Shown here: positions 53,381 to 62,404 of the stretch, in pieces | Numbering within the stretch: the stretch's first letter is position 1 | Layout: every line of letters begins with the position of its first letter | Assembly (NCBI GenBank): GCA_947243795.1 | Contig: OX365940.1 | Span: 62,001-126,000, forward strand | Direction: 5' to 3' | Source: Saccharomyces uvarum | Lineage: Eukaryota > Ascomycota > Saccharomycetes > Saccharomycetales > Saccharomycetaceae | DNA length: 64,000 bases | Translations under genes and position numbers: made by a program | Notes under the pieces: model-generated | The model's database searches: none | What the model saw: only the letters and a program-made list of their open reading frames with translations | What the model was told of the DNA's origin: nothing

Positions 53381-54631
53381 TTAGTTCCTTTGAAATATAT
53401 CGCTGGATGCATTGAACATGAAGAAGTTGCCCGTAGGGATGATCCCCGTGTGCATGCTTAGTGTGGTATGGTCTTCTTGTTTTTTGCGCGCGGTGCAAGC
53501 ATGTGATATTGACGATGCTTGGTACAAGTGTTTAAGGTGTCTTTTCTTTAAGTACGGTATTCCTATCCTTTCATGGTCGAGGGATTTCAAAGCGTCTCGT
53601 AGTGCTAGTTTCAGATGCGCAGGGTCTGTTACCGTCTGGTGACACTGTTTGATGCAGTGCATCAGGAATAGCGATGGCTTGATGATGTGATTGGTTGAGA
53701 TGGGATGGCAATGCCTGCCGTTGATGGATTCGAACTTGACTGTCTTGGTGGTATGGTTGAAGGATAATATGAGCTTGGATTCGCAAATCAAGTGTATCTT
53801 GTATTTCTCGGGGGTCCTTGTCCTTTGGATGCGCTTATTGCTGAGTTGCTCGTGGACATTCATCTCGCAAGTGAATTCATACTTGTTTTTATTGATTTTT
53901 TTCGTTTTGTAAATGAAATTGATGAATGCATACACTCTAACGAACTGCTCGAACGATAGGACACACAGCGACTCGAAGGAGGACTTCGGGTGCTTGAAAA
54001 TGAAGTCTCTAAAGTTCAGGATGTTATTGATGTTGTCAATCTCATTTTCGTTCACTGGATGATGGTACGCCTGTGCACATGCAATTAATTGTTTGCCAGA
54101 TCTGGCTTTACTTAATTGGGTCCTGGTTTTTGCACAATCGATGTAATCGGGTATGCCTCTGACCAGTTCTTCATTGTTCGTCCGTTCAGCGACACTGTTG
54201 CTGTTTCCGACCACGATCTTGGGCAGAACGGGCAGTGACGCACTCTTTGCTGTAGCGAGCACGGGCGAAGGTGGCAGTTTCAAATCTGGCAGTCTTATGG
54301 GGGCAGCGGCTAGCGAGGGCGAGGGAGTCGTCACTTCGAATTGCGATCTTGGGGAAGCGATCGGCGTGATCATAGGAATAATCCTCGTGCTGCTTCGTAC
54401 AGGGACAGGAATGGCGAGGACCTGCTGTGACCAACCGATGGCCGCATTCACGCTCAAAGAGGGCAATATGGGTGTGGGCAAGCACCGGGGGCTGGCATAC
54501 CCGAACGTCAGCGAGTGATACTGGTCTAGCGCCAATTTTATTGGGGGCAGAACAGGCGACAGACATGGTTGGCCAGTGGGTGTCCTGGGGACATGGCCGT
54601 GGTTGTTGTTATATATATGTAGATAGTCCAT
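53381..54631 (-). CDS. YML083C: YML083C protein: uncharacterised, with Aft-like zinc-finger pattern
   Basis: 416 residues (418 in S. cerevisiae, function unknown; its transcript is reported to rise strongly in anaerobic growth). Residues 1-145 are Pro/Ser-rich with recurring LP motifs (VLPPIKL, LPTPILPSL, LPDLKLPPSP, LPVLPKI). From about 155 to 372 it looks globular. Within it C255, C283, H307 and H309 form C-X27-C-X23-H-X-H ending GRHCHP. That spacing and the HxHP ending resemble the WRKY-GCM1 zinc finger of Aft1/Aft2, so I infer a possible DNA-binding protein; no assay supports this here. Its promoter contains AR1-like anaerobic sites. Synteny places it between TUB1 and YML082W. Confidence 0.92.
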   Translation of the reverse strand: MDYLHIYNNNHGHVPRTPTGQPCLSPVLPPIKLALDQYHSLTFGYASPRCLPTPILPSLSVNAAIGWSQQVLAIPVPVRSSTRIIPMITPIASPRSQFEVTTPSPSLAAAPIRLPDLKLPPSPVLATAKSASLPVLPKIVVGNSNSVAERTNNEELVRGIPDYIDCAKTRTQLSKARSGKQLIACAQAYHHPVNENEIDNINNILNFRDFIFKHPKSSFESLCVLSFEQFVRVYAFINFIYKTKKINKNKYEFTCEMNVHEQLSNKRIQRTRTPEKYKIHLICESKLILSFNHTTKTVKFESINGRHCHPISTNHIIKPSLFLMHCIKQCHQTVTDPAHLKLALRDALKSLDHERIGIPYLKKRHLKHLYQASSISHACTARKKQEDHTTLSMHTGIIPTGNFFMFNASSDIFQRN

Positions 54632-54726
54632 TGAGTCTATACCTTGGTGTCGCCTTCACTAAACAAGAATCAAAAGGCACCTCCACAGGAAACCCCTTTC
54701 TATAACGGCATGTTCCTTTCTATTTA

Positions 54727-54760
54727 TATATATAGACACATGTGGGTGTGTCTATATATA
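54727..54760. repeat. Perfect 14-bp inverted repeat, 6-nt spacer
   Basis: TATATATAGACACA (54727-54740) pairs exactly with TGTGTCTATATATA (54747-54760) around TGTGGG. The arm contains TATA sequence about 100-130 bp before the YML083C ATG, so it can act as a TATA box in both directions. Confidence 0.88.
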
Positions 54761-54924
54761 CATATGTGTGCATGCGCACATGTACATGCCAGATTACACA
54801 CTCTCCGAGCCGTTTAAAAGCAAGTACACGTCAAGGTTTCCTGTCTCCGCCCGATTCGTACCGTTCCTGCTGTGCTCTCAGGCACGCAACAAGGCCCTGC
54901 TCTTCGCCCACTCAACAGTTTTAG

Positions 54925-54956
54925 CAGTAAACGATCGCAATGCTCATCGTTTACTG
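54925..54956. repeat. Perfect 11-bp inverted repeat with AR1-like half-sites
   Basis: CAGTAAACGAT (54925-54935) and ATCGTTTACTG (54946-54956) are exact reverse complements separated by 10 bp. Each arm holds TCGTTTAC, one base from the AR1 consensus. Confidence 0.85.
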
Positions 54957-55417
54957 GCAGGGTCTATTGTTCTGTGTTCCTTAGCAGGCACTGCCAAAAA
55001 AAAAGAATAAAACCCTTGGTATTTCGTTTACGAGCCGCCTCGTTCAGGGCCCTTTTGCTCTCGCAGAACGCAGGCACCCACCGCGGACGCGGGTGGGCCC
55101 GATCGAAAGGCGTCAGCTACGAGCACGCCGGCACCCTCAAAGGGGACGCCAAGAACGGCCATGTGGGTTCACGCTTCCATGTCCAAATACGTCTTGCACC
55201 GGCCCTTTGCACCACCAACTGCTACTGCATCGGGAAAGCTGCATGGCGGTCACCCGGCCGCCGCGCGATGCCGTCTGGCGAAATTTCGCAATGAAAATTT
55301 GATGAAAAAATTGCCTCTTGCTAATGCTAAAGGTGGTATAGCAGGCTTACCGCAGGGAGCTAAGGCCACAGGCGAAGATTTCCCACATTTTTTCCTTCTT
55401 TTAAAGATCATCGAAAC

Positions 55418-57367
55418 ATGGTCTTGGGACAAGTGGCTACGAAGCTGGGACAGCCTATACCGTTGGACACGCAACATGCCGTGTCCGTGTGCTTTCCCAC
55501 ATGGAAGTCCGTGATTTCGTATGAGGAAAAGGACTCCAAAGTTTTAGGGGCCCTGAAGTCCGGCTACCCCAGGTTCTGGATTCACCAGTCGATTCAAAAG
55601 CTGCGTGATATCTTGATCGAAAAGTACGCTAAGGAAAACGAGACCTGTCTCTGCTTTCCCTCCTATAGAGTTGCTAAGCGGTGCAGAGAGTATATAAGAA
55701 GCAAGAGCGCGCATCGCAACGGCAAGGTAAGGATCTTACAGTTGGCCACTGCGAAGCCCATTAACGAAGAGCAGAAGACGTGGAAAAGAGAGTGTAAGAT
55801 CGCGGTGGTGTTCGTGGACAGTGCGTATGAAGGCATACTGAAACAATACTGGCAGTATACCGGTGAAATAATCTCCAGCAGGTTAGCCGAGTATGTGTTG
55901 CACGAGTTGTTTGTAGCGGAGAAGAAGCCCAGTCCCACGGAGGAAAGGGAATATATAGAGACTCGCTACGGCAGGAACTTGAATTTTGCTTTTGCTGATC
56001 GGGCCAAAGAGCTGGTCAAGAAGCGGATCGCCACGAAAGTCATCGATAAGGACGAGCATGATGAGGAGGAAAACTATCACTTTTTCGGCGAGAACCCTGA
56101 CGAACAGGATTTCCAGGCAACGTTCCTGGATTCGTCGCTCAACGAGGCCAACCACGGTGAGGACCACGGCATCGGTATTGGCAGTGAGGAAGACGTCAAC
56201 GGCGACTCTCATGATCGCCTTGTTTCCACAATTCCTCCGGAACCCATAGAAATGAGCACAATAGATGAAGAGCAATCCGTAGAGGAAGATGCAGGAAGAT
56301 GTGCCTTAAGGGTTTGCCCCGAAAGAGACGTTTTCTTGTTTCCGAGCGGTATGGCGGCCATCTTCACTGCACATAGACTACTGTTGCAGTGGGACTCGCT
56401 GCGGTTGAACAGAGCCAGAAATGGGAATGATCTCACCTCTTCGGCGCCTAATAAGAAAACTGTGATATTTGGGTTTCCCTATGCGGACACGCTGCATGTC
56501 TTACAAGAATTTAATGAAACGTATTTCTTGGGGGACGGGGACGGTTCTTCGATGAGTGAACTAACGAAGATTTTGCATTCCGGCGAACAGATCCTGGCTG
56601 TTTTTATAGAGACCCCGTCGAACCCTCTATTGAAAATGGGCAATCTAGTAGAACTGAAGAGACTTTCGGAATTATTCGGATTTTTCATCATCATCGATGA
56701 AACCGTTGGCGGGATAGTCAACATAGACGGTCTGCCATTTGCCGACCTCGTGTGCAGTTCCTTGACCAAGACGTTCAGCGGGGACTCTAACGTGATAGGT
56801 GGCTCGATGGTTTTAAATCCACAAAGCCGGGTGTACGAATTTGCCACTCGCTTTATGCAATTTGAAGATGAGTACGAAGATCTGTTATGGTGTGAAGACG
56901 CCATATACCTGGAGAGGAACTCCAGGGATTTCATCGCCAGGACCATCCGTATCAACTATAATACCGAATACCTCTTGGATAAGATAATAAAGCCGCACGT
57001 AGGGGAAAATGCGCTATTCAAGAAAATATACTACCCGAATTTAACATCCAAGGAGACACTAACCAACTATGATATGGTAAGATGTAAGAAAGAAGGCGGA
57101 TACGGCGGCTTGTTTTCATTAACTTTCCATGACGAAGACCACGCTGAGGCCTTCTACGACAACCTGCAACTAAATAAGGGCCCCTCGCTAGGCACAAATT
57201 TCACCCTGGTATTCCCCTATACCCTTATGACATATTACCATGAAATGGCCATGGCTGAAAAGTTCGGTGTGGAGAGAAATCTTCTTAGGATCAGCGTAGG
57301 TCTGGAGAACCAATTGGCCTTGGGGAAGATCTTCCAAAAGGCAATTGACCAAACGCTGGAAATATGA
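55418..57367 (+). CDS. YML082W: YML082W, cystathionine gamma-synthase-like PLP enzyme (Str2 paralogue)
   Basis: 649 residues, the S. cerevisiae length. It belongs to the Cys/Met-metabolism PLP family and is paralogous to Str2 (cystathionine gamma-synthase). The PLP-binding Lys is K451 in SSLTKTFSGDSNVIGG, preceded by the conserved IIDETVGG (Asp contacting the pyridine nitrogen). A long acidic insert of about 80 residues (DEHDEEE ... EEDAGR, about 210-290) separates the N-terminal segment from the core. A true catalytic activity has not been shown for the orthologue; the residues seen do not rule one out. Confidence 0.94.
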   Translation: MVLGQVATKLGQPIPLDTQHAVSVCFPTWKSVISYEEKDSKVLGALKSGYPRFWIHQSIQKLRDILIEKYAKENETCLCFPSYRVAKRCREYIRSKSAHRNGKVRILQLATAKPINEEQKTWKRECKIAVVFVDSAYEGILKQYWQYTGEIISSRLAEYVLHELFVAEKKPSPTEEREYIETRYGRNLNFAFADRAKELVKKRIATKVIDKDEHDEEENYHFFGENPDEQDFQATFLDSSLNEANHGEDHGIGIGSEEDVNGDSHDRLVSTIPPEPIEMSTIDEEQSVEEDAGRCALRVCPERDVFLFPSGMAAIFTAHRLLLQWDSLRLNRARNGNDLTSSAPNKKTVIFGFPYADTLHVLQEFNETYFLGDGDGSSMSELTKILHSGEQILAVFIETPSNPLLKMGNLVELKRLSELFGFFIIIDETVGGIVNIDGLPFADLVCSSLTKTFSGDSNVIGGSMVLNPQSRVYEFATRFMQFEDEYEDLLWCEDAIYLERNSRDFIARTIRINYNTEYLLDKIIKPHVGENALFKKIYYPNLTSKETLTNYDMVRCKKEGGYGGLFSLTFHDEDHAEAFYDNLQLNKGPSLGTNFTLVFPYTLMTYYHEMAMAEKFGVERNLLRISVGLENQLALGKIFQKAIDQTLEI

Positions 57368-57541
57368 CATGGGAATGAAAGATAGCATAACGATTTTTGA
57401 TTTTTAAATTCAATTTTATTTTATTACAGTATTTTTTTTCGATAGTTTATTTTTTCACGCATTACGAATATATTTCTATATACAAACATATGTAGTAGTA
57501 GCAGTCATCATCACATACAACTGTGTTTGTCCTAGCCTTAT

Positions 57542-57721
57542 TCAATCGACTTCCACGAACTTCCCACCTTTGGCGAATCTTGGGTTTCTTGGATCGTTGA
57601 TAAATTCCTTCGTGTTAGAAGAGAGATCAGCAGCTTTACTCATACCGTAATAGACGGCGGCACCAGCCACAAAGAAGGGCCAATACACTTTAAGGATAGG
57701 GGTGGGAAATCTTTTCAACAT
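57542..57721 (-). CDS. ATP18: Atp18, subunit i/j of mitochondrial F1Fo-ATP synthase
   Basis: 59 residues from the ATG at 57721 (MLKRFPTPILKVYWPFF), the S. cerevisiae length; five upstream codons are open but include no conserved residues. It is a small inner-membrane subunit of the Fo stator/peripheral region. One membrane segment (about 12-31, YWPFFVAGAAVYYGM) is followed by a matrix- or intermembrane-facing tail ending FAKGGKFVEVD. It is too small for many gene finders and is recognised by near identity with the yeast protein. Confidence 0.97.
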   Translation of the reverse strand: MLKRFPTPILKVYWPFFVAGAAVYYGMSKAADLSSNTKEFINDPRNPRFAKGGKFVEVD

Positions 57722-58330
57722 GGCAATACGATACAATACAATCCGTCAATGGGTCAATGTATATATCTAACACTATCTGAATTGAACTACTCCTAGTACG
57801 TCTTAGCTGATTGTTCCTTGTATTTTCTCCTAGGCCTTTTTAAACCTTGAGAGATTTCTCCGCGTAAAGCCGCATCGTCAGTCCTTATTGGGTCGTGTAC
57901 AGCGATGTGCACGATTTCGGGAGTTCGGGCACCAACACGGTGGTTTCAATCCTACAGTTTATGCTTGCATGACTAACCACGTTGTGTTGGAATCCGTGTA
58001 GATTATATTGGCTGCCTTCAGTACTTTATGGTAACGTTAGTAGGGCAAAGGTCCCAGCACGTGACCGGGACAACTATTGTGCGCCGGGTGACCAATCCGT
58101 TCATAGTGGTTTTGACGTTTTCTCTGAAAAACCCGTAGATTATAGCAATAGGAATGGATAAACGCTATTGTTTGCCTCTAGCAGAGTGGTTGCATTGGGT
58201 TACTTTGTTCATAATTATTGTTAGAGTAGAGTGTCGGATAGTGCCACGGATACTCTGGGTAACATAAAAGGCCCAGTCGTTAACTGTTCCAGCGAGAACC
58301 TAGCTTTTTCTAGCGCACGTTGCATCAGCC
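57722..58330. promoter_or_regulatory. Divergent ATP18/TDA9 promoter region with Cbf1-type site
   Basis: CACGTG at 58058-58063 sits in CACGTGAC, the reverse complement of GTCACGTG, which fits the Cbf1 consensus RTCACRTG. A TTATTGGG near 57882 is an imperfect CCAAT box that could serve ATP18. No RNA gene was recognised in these 609 bp. Confidence 0.45.
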
Positions 58331-61300
58331 ATGTCATCGGAAGAATTCAAAGGACTGCCCATCAAAAGGGATATTTTTGCAACCGATCATGCTGATAGGC
58401 CTCCGGCTCTGTCTGCTCCTCCATGCGTTATTTCTGTCGCAAGTGATGAGTTACAAGTGTTGCCCATTCCTAAGAAATCCAGGACTATCAAGACCGATAA
58501 ACCAAGACCTTTTCTGTGCCACATCTGTACAAGAGGGTTTGTGAGACAAGAGCATCTGAAACGACATCAAAGAGCACATACCAACGAGAAACCATTTCTT
58601 TGCGTGTTTTGCGGAAGGTGCTTTGCGAGGCGAGATCTTGTGTTGCGACATCAACACAAGCTGCATTCAGCACTGGTTTCTAAAGAATCTGCGGATTCTA
58701 GAGACAAGAATGAAATAGACGCCATGAACGATAAAAACATAATTCAGATTCAAGGCAACAAACAGACTATCCTGCCGACACCAAGCAATCCATTAGCCAA
58801 AACGGCTGCTCAGTTAAAAAAAGCAGCCAAAGAGAAAAAAGGCGGGAACCATGACAAATTGGATTTGAGCCCTTCATACAGTATGAATGGCCGTAGTGCG
58901 GGCGTTCTGCCTTTAGTGGGTAACTCTTCCACACCTGCAATAATTCAGGTACCTGAGTCGTCACGTTCCCCACCTCCGCCAGATATGAATATTCCGACAA
59001 AATATAAGAGGCATGCATCATTTTCAGCTTCCAGTGCATTCACATACAGTTCTGACAATTTCCAGAAGCTGCATCAGCAGACCAAATCCGATTTTGACGA
59101 ATTGCAGGAAGGCGTTCCTCATCAGGTGGGCTTCTCCACACCTCAATTAACAGCGCAACAACTTATAGAAAATGCTATCGAATCTGGTGTGGTGGACTTA
59201 GAAACTTTGGACTTGCCACCATTTTTATCATTAGACGGCCAGCCACCTCCAACGTCAACTGCGGCTGCTTCAGGTCCTGAACAGATAGACCTGTATCCTT
59301 CTTCCGCCACGGGCACCGCCACAGGTAGTACCACCACTCTACACCAAGCGGCGACAGCCCCACCCTCTCAATTACCTATAGGAAGAGAAAGCAGTTCTTT
59401 ATTTTTGGCGCATACTCCCTATTTATCGGATTTTTTAACAATGGGCTCCTCATATGGTGGTTCGGGTGGGTTTGTAAGATCCATTACTGCAGATCCTAGT
59501 TTAGATTATTTCAATTACAAGAGCCATGCGCATCCAGACACCAAGCATAACAGTAACACAAACTATAATAATAAGAAAAAGGATAATATTACTGGTAATA
59601 GTATCAACGCAATTGAAAGAACTCAAAGCAACGGCAACGGCAACGGCAACATAAATGGAGAACCTATCAGCCATACCGGGCATGTTCAAAGTTATCGTGC
59701 GAGTGGTCATGATGATTCATTCATAGAAAGTGAGGAATGGCTATCCAAGTTTATTATGGATTCCCAGGTCGAAAATGATTTGAAACTTAATATCAGCCAT
59801 TTTAACGATATTGGGTTCAACAACTTACATTCTCAACAACCTACAACTCGCTCAGAACCAACAAATATGCATAATGAAAAGAACAACACACACGATCATT
59901 CCAATCAATTCCAGTCCGTGTCAGCAAACATATCTCCGCCAGGTCAGTTCTCTTTGTTTAAAACTAAGGCAAATAAAACCATATCAAGATTTTTGTCGGA
60001 CGAGAAAATACCTTCAACTGCATCACCTTCCTCCTCTGCTTCTCCAATGCAATTCGGTAAGAAAAATGAAGATATTAACGAAATTTTACTGGATGAATCT
60101 GTTTCTAATTTATTCACTTCTAGGCAAATTGATTTATTCAAGAATAACGTGAATCTATATTCACCACTTTTTCAAAATCAAAAAAGTACAGTTTCTTCTT
60201 CAAGTTCGACACCATCATTGACTACACTAACTGAAGTGGCAAAATCAAGTCCACGTAAAAAGGAAAGTCGCCCAAAAAAACTGAAATTCTTTACAGAGCA
60301 GTTGCGAAACTTAATTATTGAGGAAAATAAATTGAAATCTAATCTATTCCCCACTGTTGAAGAATTAAATCATTACGTCAATTTGTATCAGGTGGAATTT
60401 CACAAATACTTCCCCTTTATTCACCTCTATTCAATTTTACCTTCAAGTGAAAACTATCCATTAATAATCTCGATCAGTATGATCGGTGCGCTCTACGGCT
60501 TCCACTCCACACATGCGTTATTATTATCAAAGATAGGAAGAACAAGAGTAAGAATTTTCCTAGAAAGTACCCAAAGCAGTCACGATAAGACTCCGATTTG
60601 GTTAATTCAGTCTTTGGTTTTATTAACGTTTACTAGTATTTTCTCCAATGATATGAATATATTCAGAACGGTGAATACTCAAATAGTTATTTTGGTCCAA
60701 TTGATTAAAATCACAAAATTAAATTTCCCACTAGAAAATTTTATAAAGCCGCCAATTGAAAGTGATCATGTGCTAGAATTCCAAGATAACCCTGCTATCC
60801 TGAACCAGTTTAAAGCACAATATAACACATTGGAACAAATTAACAGAAACTTCAAGTACTTCATTTTAGCCCAATCAAGAATAAGAATATGTCACATAGT
60901 TTTATTGATTTCCAACCTATTCAAATCTTTAGTTGATTTTGATTGCTGCTTTCATTCAATTGATTTGAAGTGCGGTGTTCCGTGTTATAATGAAGTTTTG
61001 TTCTTTTGTGAAGATTTCAAAGTTTGGAATGAGAATTTGACAAGGTTTAATATCGTTTTGGATTCTAAATTTTCCTTAATTGAAGTGTCTAACGGTGAAT
61101 CCAATTACGAGAAGTGCTTAATGTACCTATCAAATGGTAATCCTTACCTCTACGAAAACGCTAAAGTCTCGTTTAAGACCTTGTTGTCTTTACTGATCTC
61201 TATCCATGAAAAGATAAACATTGAAAGAGATGCTTTGAGAGATAATTATGGAGGAGATTTTCATACGAAAGACGTACAGTGGAGGATGCATTCAAGGCCC

Positions 61301-62113
61301 CTAGTTGCTACAATGTTAAAGCACTGGGAACTGTTATATATCAAGAATGGGGGTATATTGGCTCTAAATAATGAAAACTTACCAATAATCAATACTAATC
61401 CGTCATTTAGATTGATCATCCCTCTGTATTTCTTCGCAAAATTAAGGAAATGTTTAGATGTGGCTCCAACACTCAGATTCATTTGGAACCAGGATTGGAA
61501 TTCAATGAATAGTTCCTTAGAAAAAGTTTGCTACGAATGGGAATCATTACGCGAAGCCACAGAATACGCTGTTTCTGTCGTTACATTTTGGATTGACACA
61601 GTATCTATAATGAAAGGAAAATCAACGCAAACTCCAATTTTTACCATTACTTGTATCTTTGTTTCAATCTTAGTTATAGCTGGGTATATGAGAAAATTGG
61701 AAGATTTTGCACAAAACCAAAAGAGCGACGCTATGATCAGTGGTTTGAAGATCACTGATAGAATTCTGTGGCTAAAGGCATTTAAAACTTTGAAAAGGAT
61801 CGAATTGCACCTATCTAAAAGAGAATATAAACTGCAAACATTTGCTGAATTTTTAAGAGTTCCAGATAATGGTAGCCTAGATATCGAGAGTCTGGATTCT
61901 TCCCTAATAGAAAGGGCTTTGAACCCGGAGGTTGTTAGTGATAGCGCGCTAGATATAATCATGAGAACAAGGCTATCTTCAAGAACATTATATTGTGGTG
62001 CTAGAATCCTTGGCGATACACCGGTCTGGCCTGTGTCCCTGTTGTTTGCTCATTCTTTACAATCCAGGGCTATTTATAATATCAATCACAGGAAAGCTGT
62101 AAACGAAAGATAG
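58331..62113 (+). CDS. TDA9: Tda9, C2H2 zinc-finger transcription regulator (Rsf2 paralogue)
   Basis: 1260 residues (1251 in S. cerevisiae). Two C2H2 fingers lie at residues 61-83 (C63, C66, H79, H83) and 89-112 (C91, C94, H107, H112), joined by TNEKPF, as in Adr1 and Rsf2. A long Ser/Asn/Thr-rich region (about 115-650) follows, with an Asn-Gly repeat. The C-terminal half (about 660-1230) is the fungal transcription-factor regulatory domain (NHYVNLYQVEFHKYFPFIHL). It acts in the nucleus; the target genes are not well defined (its paralogue Rsf2 affects respiratory growth on glycerol). Confidence 0.96.
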   Translation: MSSEEFKGLPIKRDIFATDHADRPPALSAPPCVISVASDELQVLPIPKKSRTIKTDKPRPFLCHICTRGFVRQEHLKRHQRAHTNEKPFLCVFCGRCFARRDLVLRHQHKLHSALVSKESADSRDKNEIDAMNDKNIIQIQGNKQTILPTPSNPLAKTAAQLKKAAKEKKGGNHDKLDLSPSYSMNGRSAGVLPLVGNSSTPAIIQVPESSRSPPPPDMNIPTKYKRHASFSASSAFTYSSDNFQKLHQQTKSDFDELQEGVPHQVGFSTPQLTAQQLIENAIESGVVDLETLDLPPFLSLDGQPPPTSTAAASGPEQIDLYPSSATGTATGSTTTLHQAATAPPSQLPIGRESSSLFLAHTPYLSDFLTMGSSYGGSGGFVRSITADPSLDYFNYKSHAHPDTKHNSNTNYNNKKKDNITGNSINAIERTQSNGNGNGNINGEPISHTGHVQSYRASGHDDSFIESEEWLSKFIMDSQVENDLKLNISHFNDIGFNNLHSQQPTTRSEPTNMHNEKNNTHDHSNQFQSVSANISPPGQFSLFKTKANKTISRFLSDEKIPSTASPSSSASPMQFGKKNEDINEILLDESVSNLFTSRQIDLFKNNVNLYSPLFQNQKSTVSSSSSTPSLTTLTEVAKSSPRKKESRPKKLKFFTEQLRNLIIEENKLKSNLFPTVEELNHYVNLYQVEFHKYFPFIHLYSILPSSENYPLIISISMIGALYGFHSTHALLLSKIGRTRVRIFLESTQSSHDKTPIWLIQSLVLLTFTSIFSNDMNIFRTVNTQIVILVQLIKITKLNFPLENFIKPPIESDHVLEFQDNPAILNQFKAQYNTLEQINRNFKYFILAQSRIRICHIVLLISNLFKSLVDFDCCFHSIDLKCGVPCYNEVLFFCEDFKVWNENLTRFNIVLDSKFSLIEVSNGESNYEKCLMYLSNGNPYLYENAKVSFKTLLSLLISIHEKINIERDALRDNYGGDFHTKDVQWRMHSRPLVATMLKHWELLYIKNGGILALNNENLPIINTNPSFRLIIPLYFFAKLRKCLDVAPTLRFIWNQDWNSMNSSLEKVCYEWESLREATEYAVSVVTFWIDTVSIMKGKSTQTPIFTITCIFVSILVIAGYMRKLEDFAQNQKSDAMISGLKITDRILWLKAFKTLKRIELHLSKREYKLQTFAEFLRVPDNGSLDIESLDSSLIERALNPEVVSDSALDIIMRTRLSSRTLYCGARILGDTPVWPVSLLFAHSLQSRAIYNINHRKAVNER
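59628..59650 (+). repeat. Hexamer repeat coding Asn-Gly in TDA9
   Basis: Tandem GGCAAC-type hexamers (GCAAC followed by three GGCAAC) code for an NGNGNGN stretch in the disordered middle of Tda9. A simple tract of likely variable length. Confidence 0.85.
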
Positions 62114-62231
62114 ATTCTTAGATGGACATTTCACGCCTCTATGTGTAACATTAAATAATTTTTTCAAAGCAGATTGAAATTTTCGTTTTCATTTCTTTTT
62201 GTTCTTGAGTAAGTAGTGAAGTCTAAAAATT

Positions 62232-62251
62232 AAAAAAAAAAAAAAAAAAAA
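62232..62251. repeat. Poly(dA) tract upstream of DUS1
   Basis: A run of 20 A residues about 155-175 bp before the DUS1 ATG. Such poly(dA:dT) tracts keep yeast promoters nucleosome-poor. Confidence 0.9.
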
Positions 62252-62404
62252 TCGATGAGATAGAAGTGAAAAAGAATAAGAGGAAAGTAAAATAACTGTT
62301 TAGGTTGCTCTCGTCACTCACAAGTTTCTAAACTCAAAGTGTTGCCATCGAAATTGTTTAGGTTTTTCAAAATCCGTAATCAACTCAATATTTACCGGTT
62401 GCGC

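Larger units (their letters stand above)
54632..55417. promoter_or_regulatory. Divergent YML083C/YML082W promoter with inverted repeats and AR1-like sites
   Basis: This 786-bp region contains TCGTTCAG at 55040-55047, an exact match to the AR1 consensus TCGTTYAG of anaerobic DAN/TIR genes (from memory). Three TCGTTTAC near-matches lie at 54927-54934 (minus), 54947-54954 and 55024-55031. The first two form a perfect 11-bp inverted repeat. A separate 14-bp inverted repeat lies at 54727-54760. These would fit anaerobic control of YML083C. No RNA gene was recognised. Confidence 0.5.

Noticed and set aside
54872-55514. Overlapping 117-140-codon frames upstream of YML082W
   Set aside because: Several frames open together in a moderately GC-rich promoter; none shows conserved protein features and they overlap the AR1-like sites.
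57985-57993. TGTTGGAAT, the first bases of a Ty1/Ty2 delta LTR
   Set aside because: The match stops after nine bases (followed by CCGTGTAG); no further LTR sequence, terminal CA or target duplication is visible.
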